Assembly (NCBI RefSeq): GCF_000262465.1
Contig: NZ_CM001489.1
Span: 1,399,781-1,463,780 of the forward strand
DNA length: 64,000 nt
Direction: 5' to 3'
From: Frankia sp. QA3
GTDB lineage: Bacteria; Actinomycetota; Actinomycetes; Frankiales; Frankiaceae
Below, piece by piece: positions 22,435 through 31,452 of this stretch. Within the stretch, counting starts at the first letter, position 1. The number at the start of each line of letters is the position of its first letter. The notes under the pieces were generated by a model, which saw only the letters and a program-made list of their open reading frames with translations, had not been told where the DNA came from and searched no databases. The position numbers and the translations under genes were made by a program.

Positions 22435-23992
22435 GGTGTTCTCGTACTGATCGCGGAACATATGGTGGCTCGGCGCGTAAGATGCGGCGGGCCCGGTGCG
22501 CGATGTCCCCCTGGATCGAGGTGACGATGTCGACCGCCCGGTCCACCAGGGACTGGATGCCGAAGGTGAAGAAGAGGCTGCCCATCGCGAGATCCCCGAG
22601 CGCGTACAGCCGCCGGTCCGGGCGTGCGTCCACCGTCAGGCGGCTGGTGGCGCGCTCGAGGTGAAATCCACCGCGCGGATGTGGCTCGGCGAGGCCGGCG
22701 TCCACCAGCGATGCCAGCATCGGCGCGGCGAGGTCGGTGACGCCGCCCAGGCGGCCGTTGACGGCGTTGACGACGACGGCCGCCCGATGTTCGCCGCGAG
22801 CGGTGCTCGCCACGAAGCCGCCGTCGCCCGGCTCGATCCGCTCGAGTCCTCCGATCAGCTCGAGCTGCCCGGATTCCAGCAGTCGCAGCAGCGCGGCGGC
22901 GCTGGCGGGCGGCATCGGACAGCACAGGCTCATGAACGCGCGGTTGTGGTCGGCCAGCAGGCGGTCCTTGTCGTGTTCGGACAGCAGCGGCCAGACATCC
23001 GGTCCGACGTCGGGCATGATCTGCTGCAGTAGGCGCAGCGTGCCGCTCGCTGCGTTGACCTCGCCGAGCTGCCGGCGCAGCCGGTGCGTGGGTTCCTCCC
23101 GGCGCGCGGCGTCGATCTCCGTCCGCACGGCGTCGATGTCCTCGCCCGCCGCCGCGAGCTCGTCGCCGATCATGGCGATCAGGTCGGCCAGGGGCAGTGA
23201 TCCGCCCGAGGCGGCCATCGCCCGGAACCGCGCCGCGGTGACATGGCGCGGGGTGAACCCGGCGGGCCGCTGTCGCACGGCGGGCAGGACCGCCTGCCGG
23301 GAATGCATCCGGATCCTGCCGGTGTGTCCGCGGGCGGCCAGGGCGAGGGCCACGTCGACCCCGGTCAGGCCGCTGCCGACCACGGCCAGGTCGTCGTCCC
23401 GGCGGATCGTGGCGAGCGTCTCGGCGGCCGGGTAGGGATCTCGCACGAACCCGGCGGAACCGGCCAGCCCATACAGGTCGGCGGGTCGTCCCGCGCCGGT
23501 GGCGAGGACCGCATAGTCGACCTCGTGATCCTCGCCGTCCGCCGTGCGCAGGGCCAGACCATGGCGGGTGGATGTGGCGCGGTGAACCATCCGCCGGTTC
23601 AGCTCGACGCGCCAGCCTCGCTCGGCCAACGTCACCAGCGCCGCGCTGGCGGACTGCTCCAGGTACTCCCCGAACATCGCCCGCGGGATGAACGGCGCGC
23701 CGGAGATGGGATCGAGGAAGGACGTCTCGGTGTCGACGAAGAGCCTACGGGCGGCGAGCCATTCGGCGAGATGGCCGTCGTCGCCCGCCCGTACCGACAT
23801 GTCCTGCGGTATCGCGTTGACCCGCATCGTGCCCAGGTCGGGCTGATAGGGGCGACCACGCCACAGACGTCGCCCGCCGTCGAAGATCGTCAGGTTTCCG
23901 GCGGGCAGGTCCTGCTGGTGCGCCAGCGCGTCGAGAAGGCAGACCGCGGACGGACCGCCGCCAATCACGCCGATCTTCGGGGTGGCTGACAT
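22388..23992 (-). CDS. FAD/NAD(P)-binding oxidoreductase (FAD-NAD(P)-binding family)
   Basis: A 534-residue flavoprotein. The N-terminal dinucleotide-binding motif is IGVIGGGPSAVCLLDAL, followed by LTIFDGGRRLWRGRPYQP. A second Rossmann signature, DDLAVVGSGLTGVDVALALA, lies near residue 195, and the closing FAD motif ALGDLAMGSLFFTFGIQSLV is near residue 485. This fits the family in which a FAD domain contains an inserted NAD(P)-binding domain, related to hydroxyacylglutathione-linked and lysine N-hydroxylase-like proteins; the reaction is unknown. The C-terminal 30 residues are irregular and overlap the small convergent ORF by 47 bp. Confidence 0.82.
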   Translation of the reverse strand: MSATPKIGVIGGGPSAVCLLDALAHQQDLPAGNLTIFDGGRRLWRGRPYQPDLGTMRVNAIPQDMSVRAGDDGHLAEWLAARRLFVDTETSFLDPISGAPFIPRAMFGEYLEQSASAALVTLAERGWRVELNRRMVHRATSTRHGLALRTADGEDHEVDYAVLATGAGRPADLYGLAGSAGFVRDPYPAAETLATIRRDDDLAVVGSGLTGVDVALALAARGHTGRIRMHSRQAVLPAVRQRPAGFTPRHVTAARFRAMAASGGSLPLADLIAMIGDELAAAGEDIDAVRTEIDAARREEPTHRLRRQLGEVNAASGTLRLLQQIMPDVGPDVWPLLSEHDKDRLLADHNRAFMSLCCPMPPASAAALLRLLESGQLELIGGLERIEPGDGGFVASTARGEHRAAVVVNAVNGRLGGVTDLAAPMLASLVDAGLAEPHPRGGFHLERATSRLTVDARPDRRLYALGDLAMGSLFFTFGIQSLVDRAVDIVTSIQGDIAHRARRILRAEPPYVPRSVREHLSSRPSSTRRHGSPL

Positions 23993-24216
23993 TACCTGAC
24001 CTCAACTGTTGGCTCTCCGATAGCTGCCCGGCACCCGCCGCGGAGGCGGTTGTCCACCTTGTCGGCCGCCATCCCCATCGTCGCCTCGAAGACGGTGTCG
24101 GTCACCTCGGGGTCGCTGCCGGGCTCGCCGGGCCGGGCTGGGCCGAACGGCAGCCGGACACCCGTGCCACCGGGCGGAGCAGCGGGCGGACCGTGCGGCT
24201 ACCTCCGCAACCCGGC

Positions 24217-25074
24217 TCAGGACAACCGAGTGTCGAGATCGGTCAGGGCGGCCAGGGCGCCAAGCGGGACGGAGACGCCGGTGCCGGAGCGGATCTCGGG
24301 CTCGGTGGGATTGAGGCGGATCAGGTGGCCGGCGAGGGACTCGGCGGTGCGGCGCACGGTCGCCACGGCGGTGCCCGCGCCGATCTCGACGACCACCAGC
24401 GGGCCGTCGCTGCCCGGAGCGGTCACCTCGTCCAGCCAGGATGAGCAGGAGCGCAGCGCGGCGTCGGTCCGCTCGCTCACCCAGGATCCATCGCCGAACA
24501 TCAGGATGTTCGGCCGGGCCAGGTCGCCGCACGACGGGCAGCGGGGCAGTGGCTCGCCCGCGCGCATCGTCTCCGGATCGACGTCCACCTCGACGCCGTC
24601 GGCCGGCCAGATCTCCCCACTGCACGGGCCGACGCACTGCAGGTGGTGGATGGAGCCGTGGACCTCCGCCACCGCGTCGATACCGGCCCGCTGGAACTGG
24701 CCGTCGACGTTGGACGTGAACACGTACATCCCGCCGGGCAGCCGCGCGCCCCACCGGCGTAGCACGGCGAAACCCTCGTGCGGCACGGTCGACCGGTACA
24801 GCCCGAGGCGGTGGCCGTAGAAGCCCCAGGCCAGCGCCGGATCGTCGCGGAAGTGGACCGGGTCGGCCAGCTCCACGAACGACAGGCCGAGGCGTTCGTA
24901 CGGCGGGTAGGCCCGCCAGAAGCCGGCGTCGCCCCGGAAGTCCGGCAGCCCGGAGTCCACGCCCATGCCGGCGCCGGCGCAGACCAGCAGCGCCCCCGCG
25001 CCCGCGAGCAGCGCGGCGGCGGCGTCCAGCGCGGCCTCGACCTCGGAGGTGAACCCCCCCGCAGCGGTGGTCAC
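24217..25074 (-). CDS. Sir2 family NAD-dependent protein deacetylase
   Basis: A 285-residue sirtuin, expected to remove acyl groups from lysine using NAD+. The family motifs are present: CAGAGMGVDSGLPDFRG (NAD binding), TSNVDGQFQRAG, the catalytic His in EVHGSIHHLQC, zinc cysteines CVGPC and CPSC, RPNILMFGD (the equivalent of RPxVVxFGE), and VVVEIGAGTAVATVR. It is longer than CobB, with an insertion around FRGDAGFWRAYPPYERLGL as seen in one sirtuin subgroup. The GTG at 25074 has a GGGAGGGGG ribosome site. A 215-bp spacer without a gene separates its end from the start of the FAD oxidoreductase. NadE also lies in this window, but a functional link is only conceptual. Confidence 0.92.
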   Translation of the reverse strand: MTTAAGGFTSEVEAALDAAAALLAGAGALLVCAGAGMGVDSGLPDFRGDAGFWRAYPPYERLGLSFVELADPVHFRDDPALAWGFYGHRLGLYRSTVPHEGFAVLRRWGARLPGGMYVFTSNVDGQFQRAGIDAVAEVHGSIHHLQCVGPCSGEIWPADGVEVDVDPETMRAGEPLPRCPSCGDLARPNILMFGDGSWVSERTDAALRSCSSWLDEVTAPGSDGPLVVVEIGAGTAVATVRRTAESLAGHLIRLNPTEPEIRSGTGVSVPLGALAALTDLDTRLS

Positions 25075-25170
25075 GGGACGCCCCCTCCCTGATCACTGCG
25101 GAGGCCCCCGCGGCCGGCCTGGGTCATCACGTCCATTCTCGCCGGGCGGTTCGGCGAATTCGCGGACGGT

Positions 25171-25199
25171 GTCAACCTGCCGCCGCCGGGTGGCGTTAG
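25171..25199 (+). promoter_or_regulatory. Candidate ECF-type promoter upstream of the sigma factor
   Basis: GTCAACC (25171-25177), a 16-base spacer and CGTTAG (25194-25199) match the general form of an ECF -35/-10 pair. They lie about 50 bp before the sigma factor start, suggesting autoregulation. Confidence 0.45.
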
Positions 25200-25250
25200 G
25201 GAGGGCGTCCGGGAGTACGGGCAAGCGCGGGAGAGGAAGGGACGTGTCGG

Positions 25251-25781
25251 GTGCGGGAACGCGACGAGCGGGCGTTCGAGGAGTTCGTCGCCCACAGCGG
25301 CGACCGGCTGTTGCGCAGCGCGGTGCTGCTGGTCGGCGATCGGGCGGCCGCCGAGGATCTGCTGCAGGGGGCGCTGGAACGCACCTACCGGCACTGGCCG
25401 CGGGTGTCCGCCGGGCAGCCGGAGGCATACGTGCGCCGCGCCCTGGTCAACGCGGCGGCCAGCCGCTGGCGGCGGCGGATCCGGGAGGTGCCGTGGGAGG
25501 CGGACACGGCGGTCGGGCAGCCCGACCCCGCTGACCGACTGGTGCAGCGTGACGGGCTGATCCGGGCGCTGCTGACACTGCCCGTGCGGCAGCGGGCCGT
25601 GCTCGTGCTGCGTTACCTCGACGACCTGCCGGAGGCCGAGGTCGCCGCCGCGCTGGGCTGCAGCGTCGGGTCGGTCAAGAGCCAGGCCTCGCGCGGGCTG
25701 GCCCGGCTGCGGGCCAGCGCGCATCTCGACAGTGCCCCGCAGGGGGATGGCGCCCTGCCGGTCGTGAGGAGGAGCTCGTGA
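25251..25781 (+). CDS. SigE family ECF RNA polymerase sigma factor
   Basis: A 176-residue extracytoplasmic-function sigma factor of the actinobacterial SigE-like group. Region 2 reads FEEFVAHSGDRLLRSAVLLVGDRAAAEDLLQGALERTYRHW, broken here only by its usual helices; region 4 contains LPVRQRAVLVLRYLDD and the recognition helix ALGCSVGSVKSQASRGLARL. There is no C-terminal extension. It starts at GTG 25251 behind a purine-rich GAGAGGAAGG. Its stop overlaps the GTG of the next gene (GTGA), so the downstream membrane protein is translationally coupled and may act as its regulator. Confidence 0.93.
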   Translation: MRERDERAFEEFVAHSGDRLLRSAVLLVGDRAAAEDLLQGALERTYRHWPRVSAGQPEAYVRRALVNAAASRWRRRIREVPWEADTAVGQPDPADRLVQRDGLIRALLTLPVRQRAVLVLRYLDDLPEAEVAAALGCSVGSVKSQASRGLARLRASAHLDSAPQGDGALPVVRRSS

Positions 25782-27001
25782 GCAGCAGCGACGTCGAACG
25801 GGAGCTGTGGGACGAACGGGAGCTGCGCGACGCCATGCTGGCGGCGACGGCGCAGGTCGTGGCGGGGCCGGACACGGCGGCCGCGGTCCGCGCCCGGTTC
25901 CGTCGGCGCCGGCGGGCCCGGCGGGCCGTCGCGGCGGCGGTCGCGGCGGTCATCGTGGTGGCCGTCCCGTCCGGCCTGGTGCTGGCGCGTCCGGACGGTG
26001 ACCCGGTGGAGGTCCGCCCCGCCCGTCCGGCGCCGTCCGCCGGGCCGGGCAGCGGTCCCGCCGTCGGACCGGTGTCGTCGGCGGGTCCGACGATCGGGCC
26101 GATGCCACCCGCCACTCCGAACGCCGGGTCGGGGCGCGCCGACGCGGGCGGCGTCGGTGTCACCTGGCTGCCCGCCGGGGTGACCTTCGACTCCGCGGAG
26201 GTCGGGGCGAGCCAGAACACCCGTGGTGCCCTCCGTTACCGCGCCGACTACGTCGGGATGTCCGGGGGGAGGCGCTCGTTCATCTCCGTCGAGGCGCAGT
26301 GGGGGACGACGCCGACGCTGGCGGCGGTCGAGGCGACCAGGCGGGCGGCACAACCGCAACGGACCTTCACCCCGACGACGGTCCGCGGACAGCCGGCGCT
26401 GTTCACCCGGATGGCGGCCAAGGACGAGTTCAGTCTGATCTGGATCGAGCGGGACGGGCTGCTGCTGGAGGTCGCAGGGGGCGCGCCGGTGACCACGGAC
26501 GACGTGCGCCGCGTCGCCGTGGGGCTCGTCCCGGCCGGGCCCCGGCCGGCCACCCGTCCCGCCGTCGAGCAGGCGATCCGCCAGGCGCTCACCCGGGCCT
26601 TCGCGGCCGGGGTGGACCCGGACACGGCGCTCGCCGCGATCGAGGACGGCCGATCCCTGGCCGCCACCCGGGCCCGGTACCTGGCCAGCCATCCCGGTCT
26701 CGCCCGGACACTGCGGGTGGATGTGCACGCCGTCGCCGCGCGCGATGCCACCCATGCCGTGGCCACGATCACCCTGACGTTCGACGACCCGACCCTGATC
26801 GGGCCGGCACCGGACCGCGGCGACCCGGCCGGCACCCGGTCCTACGACGCCGGCGTCACCGTGGTGCGCACGGCGGCGGGCTGGCAGGTCAGCCGGAACA
26901 GCTACTGCGGGCTTGCCGTGGAAGCCTGCTCGCCGACCGTGCTCAGGGGCGGCAGCACGCCGGGGGCGGGGCGCAGCCCGTCGACGAGCAGCGCGAGGTA
27001 G
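25778..27001 (+). CDS. Single-pass membrane protein coupled to the sigma factor
   Basis: A 407-residue protein with a short cytoplasmic N-terminus (SSDVERELWDERELRDAMLA), a basic stretch RRRRRARR and one membrane helix (AVAAAVAAVIVVAVPSGLVLA, about residues 49-69). A Pro/Gly-rich linker and a large extracellular region follow. In many actinobacteria a protein of this shape follows a SigE-like sigma gene. Anti-sigma function is inferred from context only, since no ZAS zinc motif (HxxxCxxC) is present. It starts at GTG 25778 overlapping the sigma stop. The last 100 bp overlap the convergent TetR gene, and the final 30 residues are compositionally odd, so the true ancestral stop may have been lost. 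Confidence 0.75.
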   Translation: MSSSDVERELWDERELRDAMLAATAQVVAGPDTAAAVRARFRRRRRARRAVAAAVAAVIVVAVPSGLVLARPDGDPVEVRPARPAPSAGPGSGPAVGPVSSAGPTIGPMPPATPNAGSGRADAGGVGVTWLPAGVTFDSAEVGASQNTRGALRYRADYVGMSGGRRSFISVEAQWGTTPTLAAVEATRRAAQPQRTFTPTTVRGQPALFTRMAAKDEFSLIWIERDGLLLEVAGGAPVTTDDVRRVAVGLVPAGPRPATRPAVEQAIRQALTRAFAAGVDPDTALAAIEDGRSLAATRARYLASHPGLARTLRVDVHAVAARDATHAVATITLTFDDPTLIGPAPDRGDPAGTRSYDAGVTVVRTAAGWQVSRNSYCGLAVEACSPTVLRGGSTPGAGRSPSTSSAR

Positions 27002-27519
27002 CGCCGGCGGTCGAGGCCCGCCGGGTCGTCGGGGCGCACCGTGGCCAGGGCCATCACGATGACCGCGGACAGGTCGCGGCGTTCGAGCTCGGGGCGCACC
27101 GCGCCGGCGCCGCGGGCGCGGCCGAGCAGACGTTCCATCGACTCCAGGTAGCGGTGCACCCCCTCGACGTGGAAGGCGTCGGTCTCGCGGGCGAGGGCGA
27201 GGATCACCTGCCGGCCGGCCAGCGCCTCCACGGTGGCCTCCAGCGCGCCGACGAGGTCGCGCCACGGGTCGTCGGTCTCCCGCGTCACCCGTGGCACGAT
27301 CTCGGTGCTGACGAGGTGGTCGAACACTGCGCGCAGGAGCTGGTCGCGGTTGCGGAACCGGCGGTAGACCGTCGCGACCCCCACGCCGGCGCGCCGGGCC
27401 ACCTCCTCCAGGGTCACGGCCCGCCCGACGTCCTCGAACGCCTGATCGGCCGCGGCGATGATCCGCTCGTAGTTGCGCGCCGCGTCGACCCGCAGGCCCC
27501 GTCCGCCCGTTGCTGCCAC
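26902..27519 (-). CDS. TetR/AcrR family regulator
   Basis: A 205-residue repressor. The N-terminal HTH is clear: RIIAAADQAFEDVGRAVTLE followed by VARRAGVGVATVYRRFRNRD. The ligand-binding helices are divergent. It starts at GTG 27519 without an obvious Shine-Dalgarno. It is divergent from the CDF metal transporter gene (153-bp spacer), which makes that transporter and the regulator itself the likely targets, though I found no convincing palindrome between them. Its 3' end overlaps the upstream membrane protein gene by 100 bp in antisense. Confidence 0.9.
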   Translation of the reverse strand: MAATGGRGLRVDAARNYERIIAAADQAFEDVGRAVTLEEVARRAGVGVATVYRRFRNRDQLLRAVFDHLVSTEIVPRVTRETDDPWRDLVGALEATVEALAGRQVILALARETDAFHVEGVHRYLESMERLLGRARGAGAVRPELERRDLSAVIVMALATVRPDDPAGLDRRRYLALLVDGLRPAPGVLPPLSTVGEQASTASPQ

Positions 27520-27672
27520 CTGGGCACGCTAACAGCGCGCGAACCGATCCCGCGTCGGGCGGACGGGTCCGGCTGGTCAGGTGAGCGGCACCCTGCCGGC
27601 CCGCGGCGATCCGTCGGACACATCCGGTCTTGTCGGGTTAGAACATGGTCATCGCGGGCTAAGGACGAAGGC

Positions 27673-28872
27673 ATGCCTGCTGACACGGATGACGCGCCCG
27701 CCGCCGCCTCGCCTGTCCCAGCCCCGAAAGCGCCGGCCCCGAAAGCGCCGGCTCCAAAAGCGCCGGCGTCGAAAGCGCCGGCGTCGACATCGGTGCCGGC
27801 GGCAGCCGAGGAGTGTGAACCGGCGGCCGAGAGCCTGTCGACGCCGCCCGCCCCGACGGAGCTGCCGCCGGAGGCGCAGGACGCGATCCCGCTGCAGCAG
27901 GACGGCGGTGCCGACAAGAGCGAAAGCGGCCTCACCGTCGCCATCGCCTTCGTGGCGAACCTGGTCATCGCGATCGCGAAGACGGGGGCGGCCCTGCTCA
28001 CCGGCTCCGCCTCGATGGTCGCCGAGGCCGCCCACTCCTGGGCTGACACCGGCAACGAGGTCTTCCTGGTGCTGGCGAACCGCCGCTCGCGCCGCCCGCC
28101 GGAGCCGGGCCATCCGCTCGGGTTCGGCCGCGAGGCCTACGTCTGGGCGCTGTTCGCGGCCATGGGGCTGTTCGTCGCCGGGGGCGCGGTCTCCATCACC
28201 CACGGGGTGCAGGAACTGTTCGCGGGCGACTCCGGCGGCGACTACCTGATCGGCTACATCGTGCTGGCGGTGTCGTTCCTGCTGGAGGGGACCTCGTTCC
28301 TGCAGTCGGTGCGCCAGGCCAGGCTCGAGGCCGAGTCGATGAACCGGGACGTCATCGAGCATGTGGTGGAGACGTCCGACCCGACGCTGCGCGCGGTCTT
28401 CGCCGAGGACTCGGCGGCGCTCGTCGGGGTGGTGATCGCGGCGCTCGGCCTGGCGCTGCACCAGATCACCGGCGTGGCGGCTTTCGACGCGCTCGGCTCG
28501 ATCCTGGTCGGGGTGCTGCTCGGTGTGGTCGCCATCGTGCTCATCAGCCGCAACCGCCGGTTCCTCATCGGGCAGGAGGCCGACCCGCAGGTGCGGGAGG
28601 CGACGCTGCGGGCCCTGCTGGCGCTGCCCGAGGTCGACCGGGTCACCCGGCTGCGCCTGGAGGTCGTCGGCCCGAGGATGATCACCGTGGTCGGCGACGT
28701 GGACCTGATCGGCGACGACATCGAGCCCAACGTCGCGATGCGCCTGCGCGGGGTGGAGGCCAAGCTGTCCGCCTCGCCCGCCGTCGTCGACGCCGTGCTC
28801 AGCCTCTCCGCCCCCGACGAGCCCTCCCTCACTCCCGACGACGCCCCCGACGACGGCCCCGCCACGTCCTGA
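27673..28872 (+). CDS. Cation diffusion facilitator (CDF) family transporter
   Basis: A 399-residue metal efflux protein. An N-terminal 80-residue tail is made of Ala-Pro-Lys repeats (PAPKAPAPKAP) and acidic stretches and looks disordered. The CDF domain then shows six hydrophobic helices starting at LTVAIAFVANLVIAIAK. The first metal-site region is in AEAAHSWADTGNEV (His/Asp in HSWAD) and the second in VFAEDSAALVG, with a zinc-binding-like C-terminal domain (VREATLRALLALPEVDRV). Family members export Zn2+, Fe2+, Mn2+ or Co2+ in exchange for protons; the ion is not certain. The ATG at 27673 follows AAGGACGAAGG. A second partial copy of the gene's 3' end lies at 36618-36681. Confidence 0.88.
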   Translation: MPADTDDAPAAASPVPAPKAPAPKAPAPKAPASKAPASTSVPAAAEECEPAAESLSTPPAPTELPPEAQDAIPLQQDGGADKSESGLTVAIAFVANLVIAIAKTGAALLTGSASMVAEAAHSWADTGNEVFLVLANRRSRRPPEPGHPLGFGREAYVWALFAAMGLFVAGGAVSITHGVQELFAGDSGGDYLIGYIVLAVSFLLEGTSFLQSVRQARLEAESMNRDVIEHVVETSDPTLRAVFAEDSAALVGVVIAALGLALHQITGVAAFDALGSILVGVLLGVVAIVLISRNRRFLIGQEADPQVREATLRALLALPEVDRVTRLRLEVVGPRMITVVGDVDLIGDDIEPNVAMRLRGVEAKLSASPAVVDAVLSLSAPDEPSLTPDDAPDDGPATS

Positions 28873-28885
28873 CGGATCCGCGCAG

Positions 28886-30442
28886 GTGCGGCTCGTGGTT
28901 CCTGTCCCGAAGGTGATGCCCGACAGCGGCCGGCTCATCACGGCCGCCCGCGACGGCATAGTCCGGGTCTGGGACCCGGACACCGACAGCGACCAGCCGG
29001 TGTCCGAGTTCGAGGCGTGGCCGCAGGGCGTCGTGGCCTGCGCGGTGTCGGCCGACGGCAGTCGACTGGCCGCGGTCGGGCCGGCCGAGACGGTCGTGTG
29101 GCGGGTGGACGACGGGAGTCGGCTCACCCAACTGGCGGCGAAGCGGGTGCACCACTGCGCGTTCTCGCCCGACGGCCGCCACCTGATGTTGGTCGGCGCG
29201 GACGGGTCGGTCCGCCGGTGGGATCTCGCGGCCGGCCCGGTGGACCCGGCTCGGCACACCAGGACGATCGCGAGCGGGACCGGGCCGGTGTATGCCTGCG
29301 CGTTCTCCCCGGAAGGTGCGATGTTCGTGACCGCGGGTCAGGACACGCTGGTCCGGCTGTGGAACCCCCACGCCGTACCGGGCCGGCCGGTCGTCCTGCA
29401 CGGGCACCGCGAGCCGGTCGCCGCGTGCGCGTTCGCGCCCACCGGTGAGTTGCTGACCGGTGGCAGCGACGGCGACGTGCGGGTCTGGGCGGTTCCGCGC
29501 GACGTGATGGCGCGTGCTTCGACGCGGTCGGCCCACATCGGCTGGGTGAACTGCTGCGCCTACGCCGCCGACGGTCGTGCGCTGGTGGTCGGCGCCGAGA
29601 ACGGCACGACCTTCGTCCGTTCCGCCCCCGCCGGCAGGGGAGGCGGCGCGGGCTGGGGTGGCGACGCCCGGCGGGAGTTCCCGGCGGAGCTGGCCGCCGG
29701 TGGGCCCGCCGCGGTGAGGGCGTGCGCGACGGGACCGGGGAGCCTGTTCGCCACGGCGGGCATGGGGCACGTGGTGCGGGTGTGGGACGCCGCGGCGGGT
29801 CCCCAGCCCGTGCACCGGCTCGAGGCGTCCGGGATCAGCGATCTGACCGGCTGCGCGATCTCGCCCGACGGGCGTCACGTCGCGGCGGTGGGCAACGACG
29901 TCGACGTCCGGCTGTGGGCGATCGGCGCGGGCCGCGACGACGGGCCGCAGCGGTTGCGCGGCCACACCGACGCGGTGCGTACCTGCGCGTTCGACGCACG
30001 CGGCACCCTGTTGGCCACCGGGGGCAACGATCACGTGGTCCGGCTGTGGAAGGTGCCGAGCGGACAGTCGCACATGATGTTGTCCGGGCATCGGGGAACC
30101 GTCTCGGCCTGCGCTTTCTCGCCCGACGGGGACGTACTGGTGACCGGGGGGTTCGATCATTCGATCATGGTGTGGGACCTGCTTCGGCAATCCTCTTACG
30201 AGCTTACGGACCACGACGACCTCGTCACCGGAGTCGCCTTCGCGCCCGACGGGCGCCGCTTCGCGAGCGTCGGGCGGGATCGGCGGATCATGGTCTGGCA
30301 GGCCGCCGACCCGGCGGCGCCGTACCGGATCTGCGATCTGCCGGTCGCGGAACCGCTGGCCGGCGTGGCGTGGGGCGCGGATAACCGGATAGCGGCCGTC
30401 GGTCATGGGGGTGTCTACGAGTTCGAGCTGGTCGAGAACTGA
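28886..30442 (+). CDS. WD40 repeat beta-propeller protein
   Basis: A 518-residue protein made almost entirely of WD40-type repeats, at least ten blades, with units such as CAFSPDGRHLMLVGADGSV, CAFSPEGAMFVTAGQDTLV and FATAGMGHVVRVWD. No enzyme domain or signal peptide is visible. It should act as a scaffold or ligand-recognition platform. It starts at GTG 28886, 13 bp after the CDF stop, and leads with a short gap into two GTPase genes. Together they look like one operon (WD40, GTPase, GTPase, unknown). A Gly-rich insert (AGRGGGAGWGGDARR) interrupts one blade near residue 250. The propeller is a plausible partner for the GTPases; this is inferred from context. Confidence 0.88.
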   Translation: MRLVVPVPKVMPDSGRLITAARDGIVRVWDPDTDSDQPVSEFEAWPQGVVACAVSADGSRLAAVGPAETVVWRVDDGSRLTQLAAKRVHHCAFSPDGRHLMLVGADGSVRRWDLAAGPVDPARHTRTIASGTGPVYACAFSPEGAMFVTAGQDTLVRLWNPHAVPGRPVVLHGHREPVAACAFAPTGELLTGGSDGDVRVWAVPRDVMARASTRSAHIGWVNCCAYAADGRALVVGAENGTTFVRSAPAGRGGGAGWGGDARREFPAELAAGGPAAVRACATGPGSLFATAGMGHVVRVWDAAAGPQPVHRLEASGISDLTGCAISPDGRHVAAVGNDVDVRLWAIGAGRDDGPQRLRGHTDAVRTCAFDARGTLLATGGNDHVVRLWKVPSGQSHMMLSGHRGTVSACAFSPDGDVLVTGGFDHSIMVWDLLRQSSYELTDHDDLVTGVAFAPDGRRFASVGRDRRIMVWQAADPAAPYRICDLPVAEPLAGVAWGADNRIAAVGHGGVYEFELVEN

Positions 30443-30497
30443 GCTATCGTGGATTCGCCGCCGTCGGCGGTCAGCATCGGGGGGCTGCGCAAGGCAC

Positions 30498-31442
30498 ATG
30501 AAGATAGTCATGCTGGGCCATTCCAATGCGGGGAAGACGACGTATCTCACCGCGGCCTACTATGCGATGCAGCACGACCCGAGAATCTTTCAGATCAGCG
30601 CGGGACGAAGAGACCACCGCCGATTGATGAGAAGCGGGCGCGTGCTGGCCGCCGGCCGCGGGTATCCGCCCCCCTCGGATGCCAGATCCGTCCACGAGTT
30701 CGTGGCCAGTCGCGACGGCATCGACCCGGTCGAGATCAGCTGGATCGACCATCGCGGCGGCGCGGCCGTGGCGAAGACGGCCGACGGCCAGGCCCGGCGG
30801 CTCCAGGAGGATCTGTCCGCCGCCGACGCGGTGCTCCTGTTCGGTGACGCGGAGCGGCTCGTCGGTCACACCCATTCCCAACGTGAGATCGACACCCTGG
30901 TCCCCATGCTGCTACGCGCCTTTGGGGATCGGGGCGGGAGCTCCACCATCCCGTTCGCGGTCCTGATCACGAAGGTGGACGCGCTCGGCGATGCGCTCGA
31001 CGAACTGCGGCCGGCGCTGCACCGTCCCTTCACGGCGCTGATGGACGGGGTGCGGCGGGCCGAGTGGGCCGTTGCCCGGTCGTTCGAGGTCGCCTGCGGT
31101 CCGTCCGCGCGGAATGTCGTCGAACCCCTGTTATGGATCATGCAGGCGGTGATCGACGACCGCATCGATACGCATTACACCGGCCTTGACGCCTCGCTTG
31201 CGACGATGCGTACGAAAGTGGCCGAGGACAAGGTGTCGGCCCGCTTCCGGGCTCATGTGAACGGGGTGCCGACGGGGCAGGCCATCGTTCGGGGCGAGTT
31301 GGAGAAGGCCATCGGCGCGCTGGCCGCGCTGCGACCGCTGCATACGGTCGCGCGCGAACTCGCGGCCGCCCTCGCGCATCTCGGGGCCGTGGAGCCCGAC
31401 GGCGCGCCGGAAGGCGGGCAGCACCAGGCAGTTCCTTCGTGA
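30498..31442 (+). CDS. Small P-loop GTPase-like protein A
   Basis: A 314-residue P-loop NTPase. It opens MKIVMLGHSNAGKTTYLTA with the Walker A/G1 motif GHSNAGKT at residues 7-14. The G3-like motif is WIDHRGGA, and the specificity motif ITKVDA matches TKxD of GTPases. Helices rich in Ala, Glu and Arg fill the C-terminus. No family name comes to mind beyond TRAFAC-type. It shares the unusual WxDxRGGA signature with the next gene, so the two are paralogues. Codon use near the 5' end is poorer in G/C than usual here (AAG ATA GTC ATG, AAT GCG, TAT). It lies 55 bp after the WD40 gene and 10 bp before its paralogue, so an operon is likely. Confidence 0.8.
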   Translation: MKIVMLGHSNAGKTTYLTAAYYAMQHDPRIFQISAGRRDHRRLMRSGRVLAAGRGYPPPSDARSVHEFVASRDGIDPVEISWIDHRGGAAVAKTADGQARRLQEDLSAADAVLLFGDAERLVGHTHSQREIDTLVPMLLRAFGDRGGSSTIPFAVLITKVDALGDALDELRPALHRPFTALMDGVRRAEWAVARSFEVACGPSARNVVEPLLWIMQAVIDDRIDTHYTGLDASLATMRTKVAEDKVSARFRAHVNGVPTGQAIVRGELEKAIGALAALRPLHTVARELAAALAHLGAVEPDGAPEGGQHQAVPS

Positions 31443-31452
31443 GGCGTCTCTT

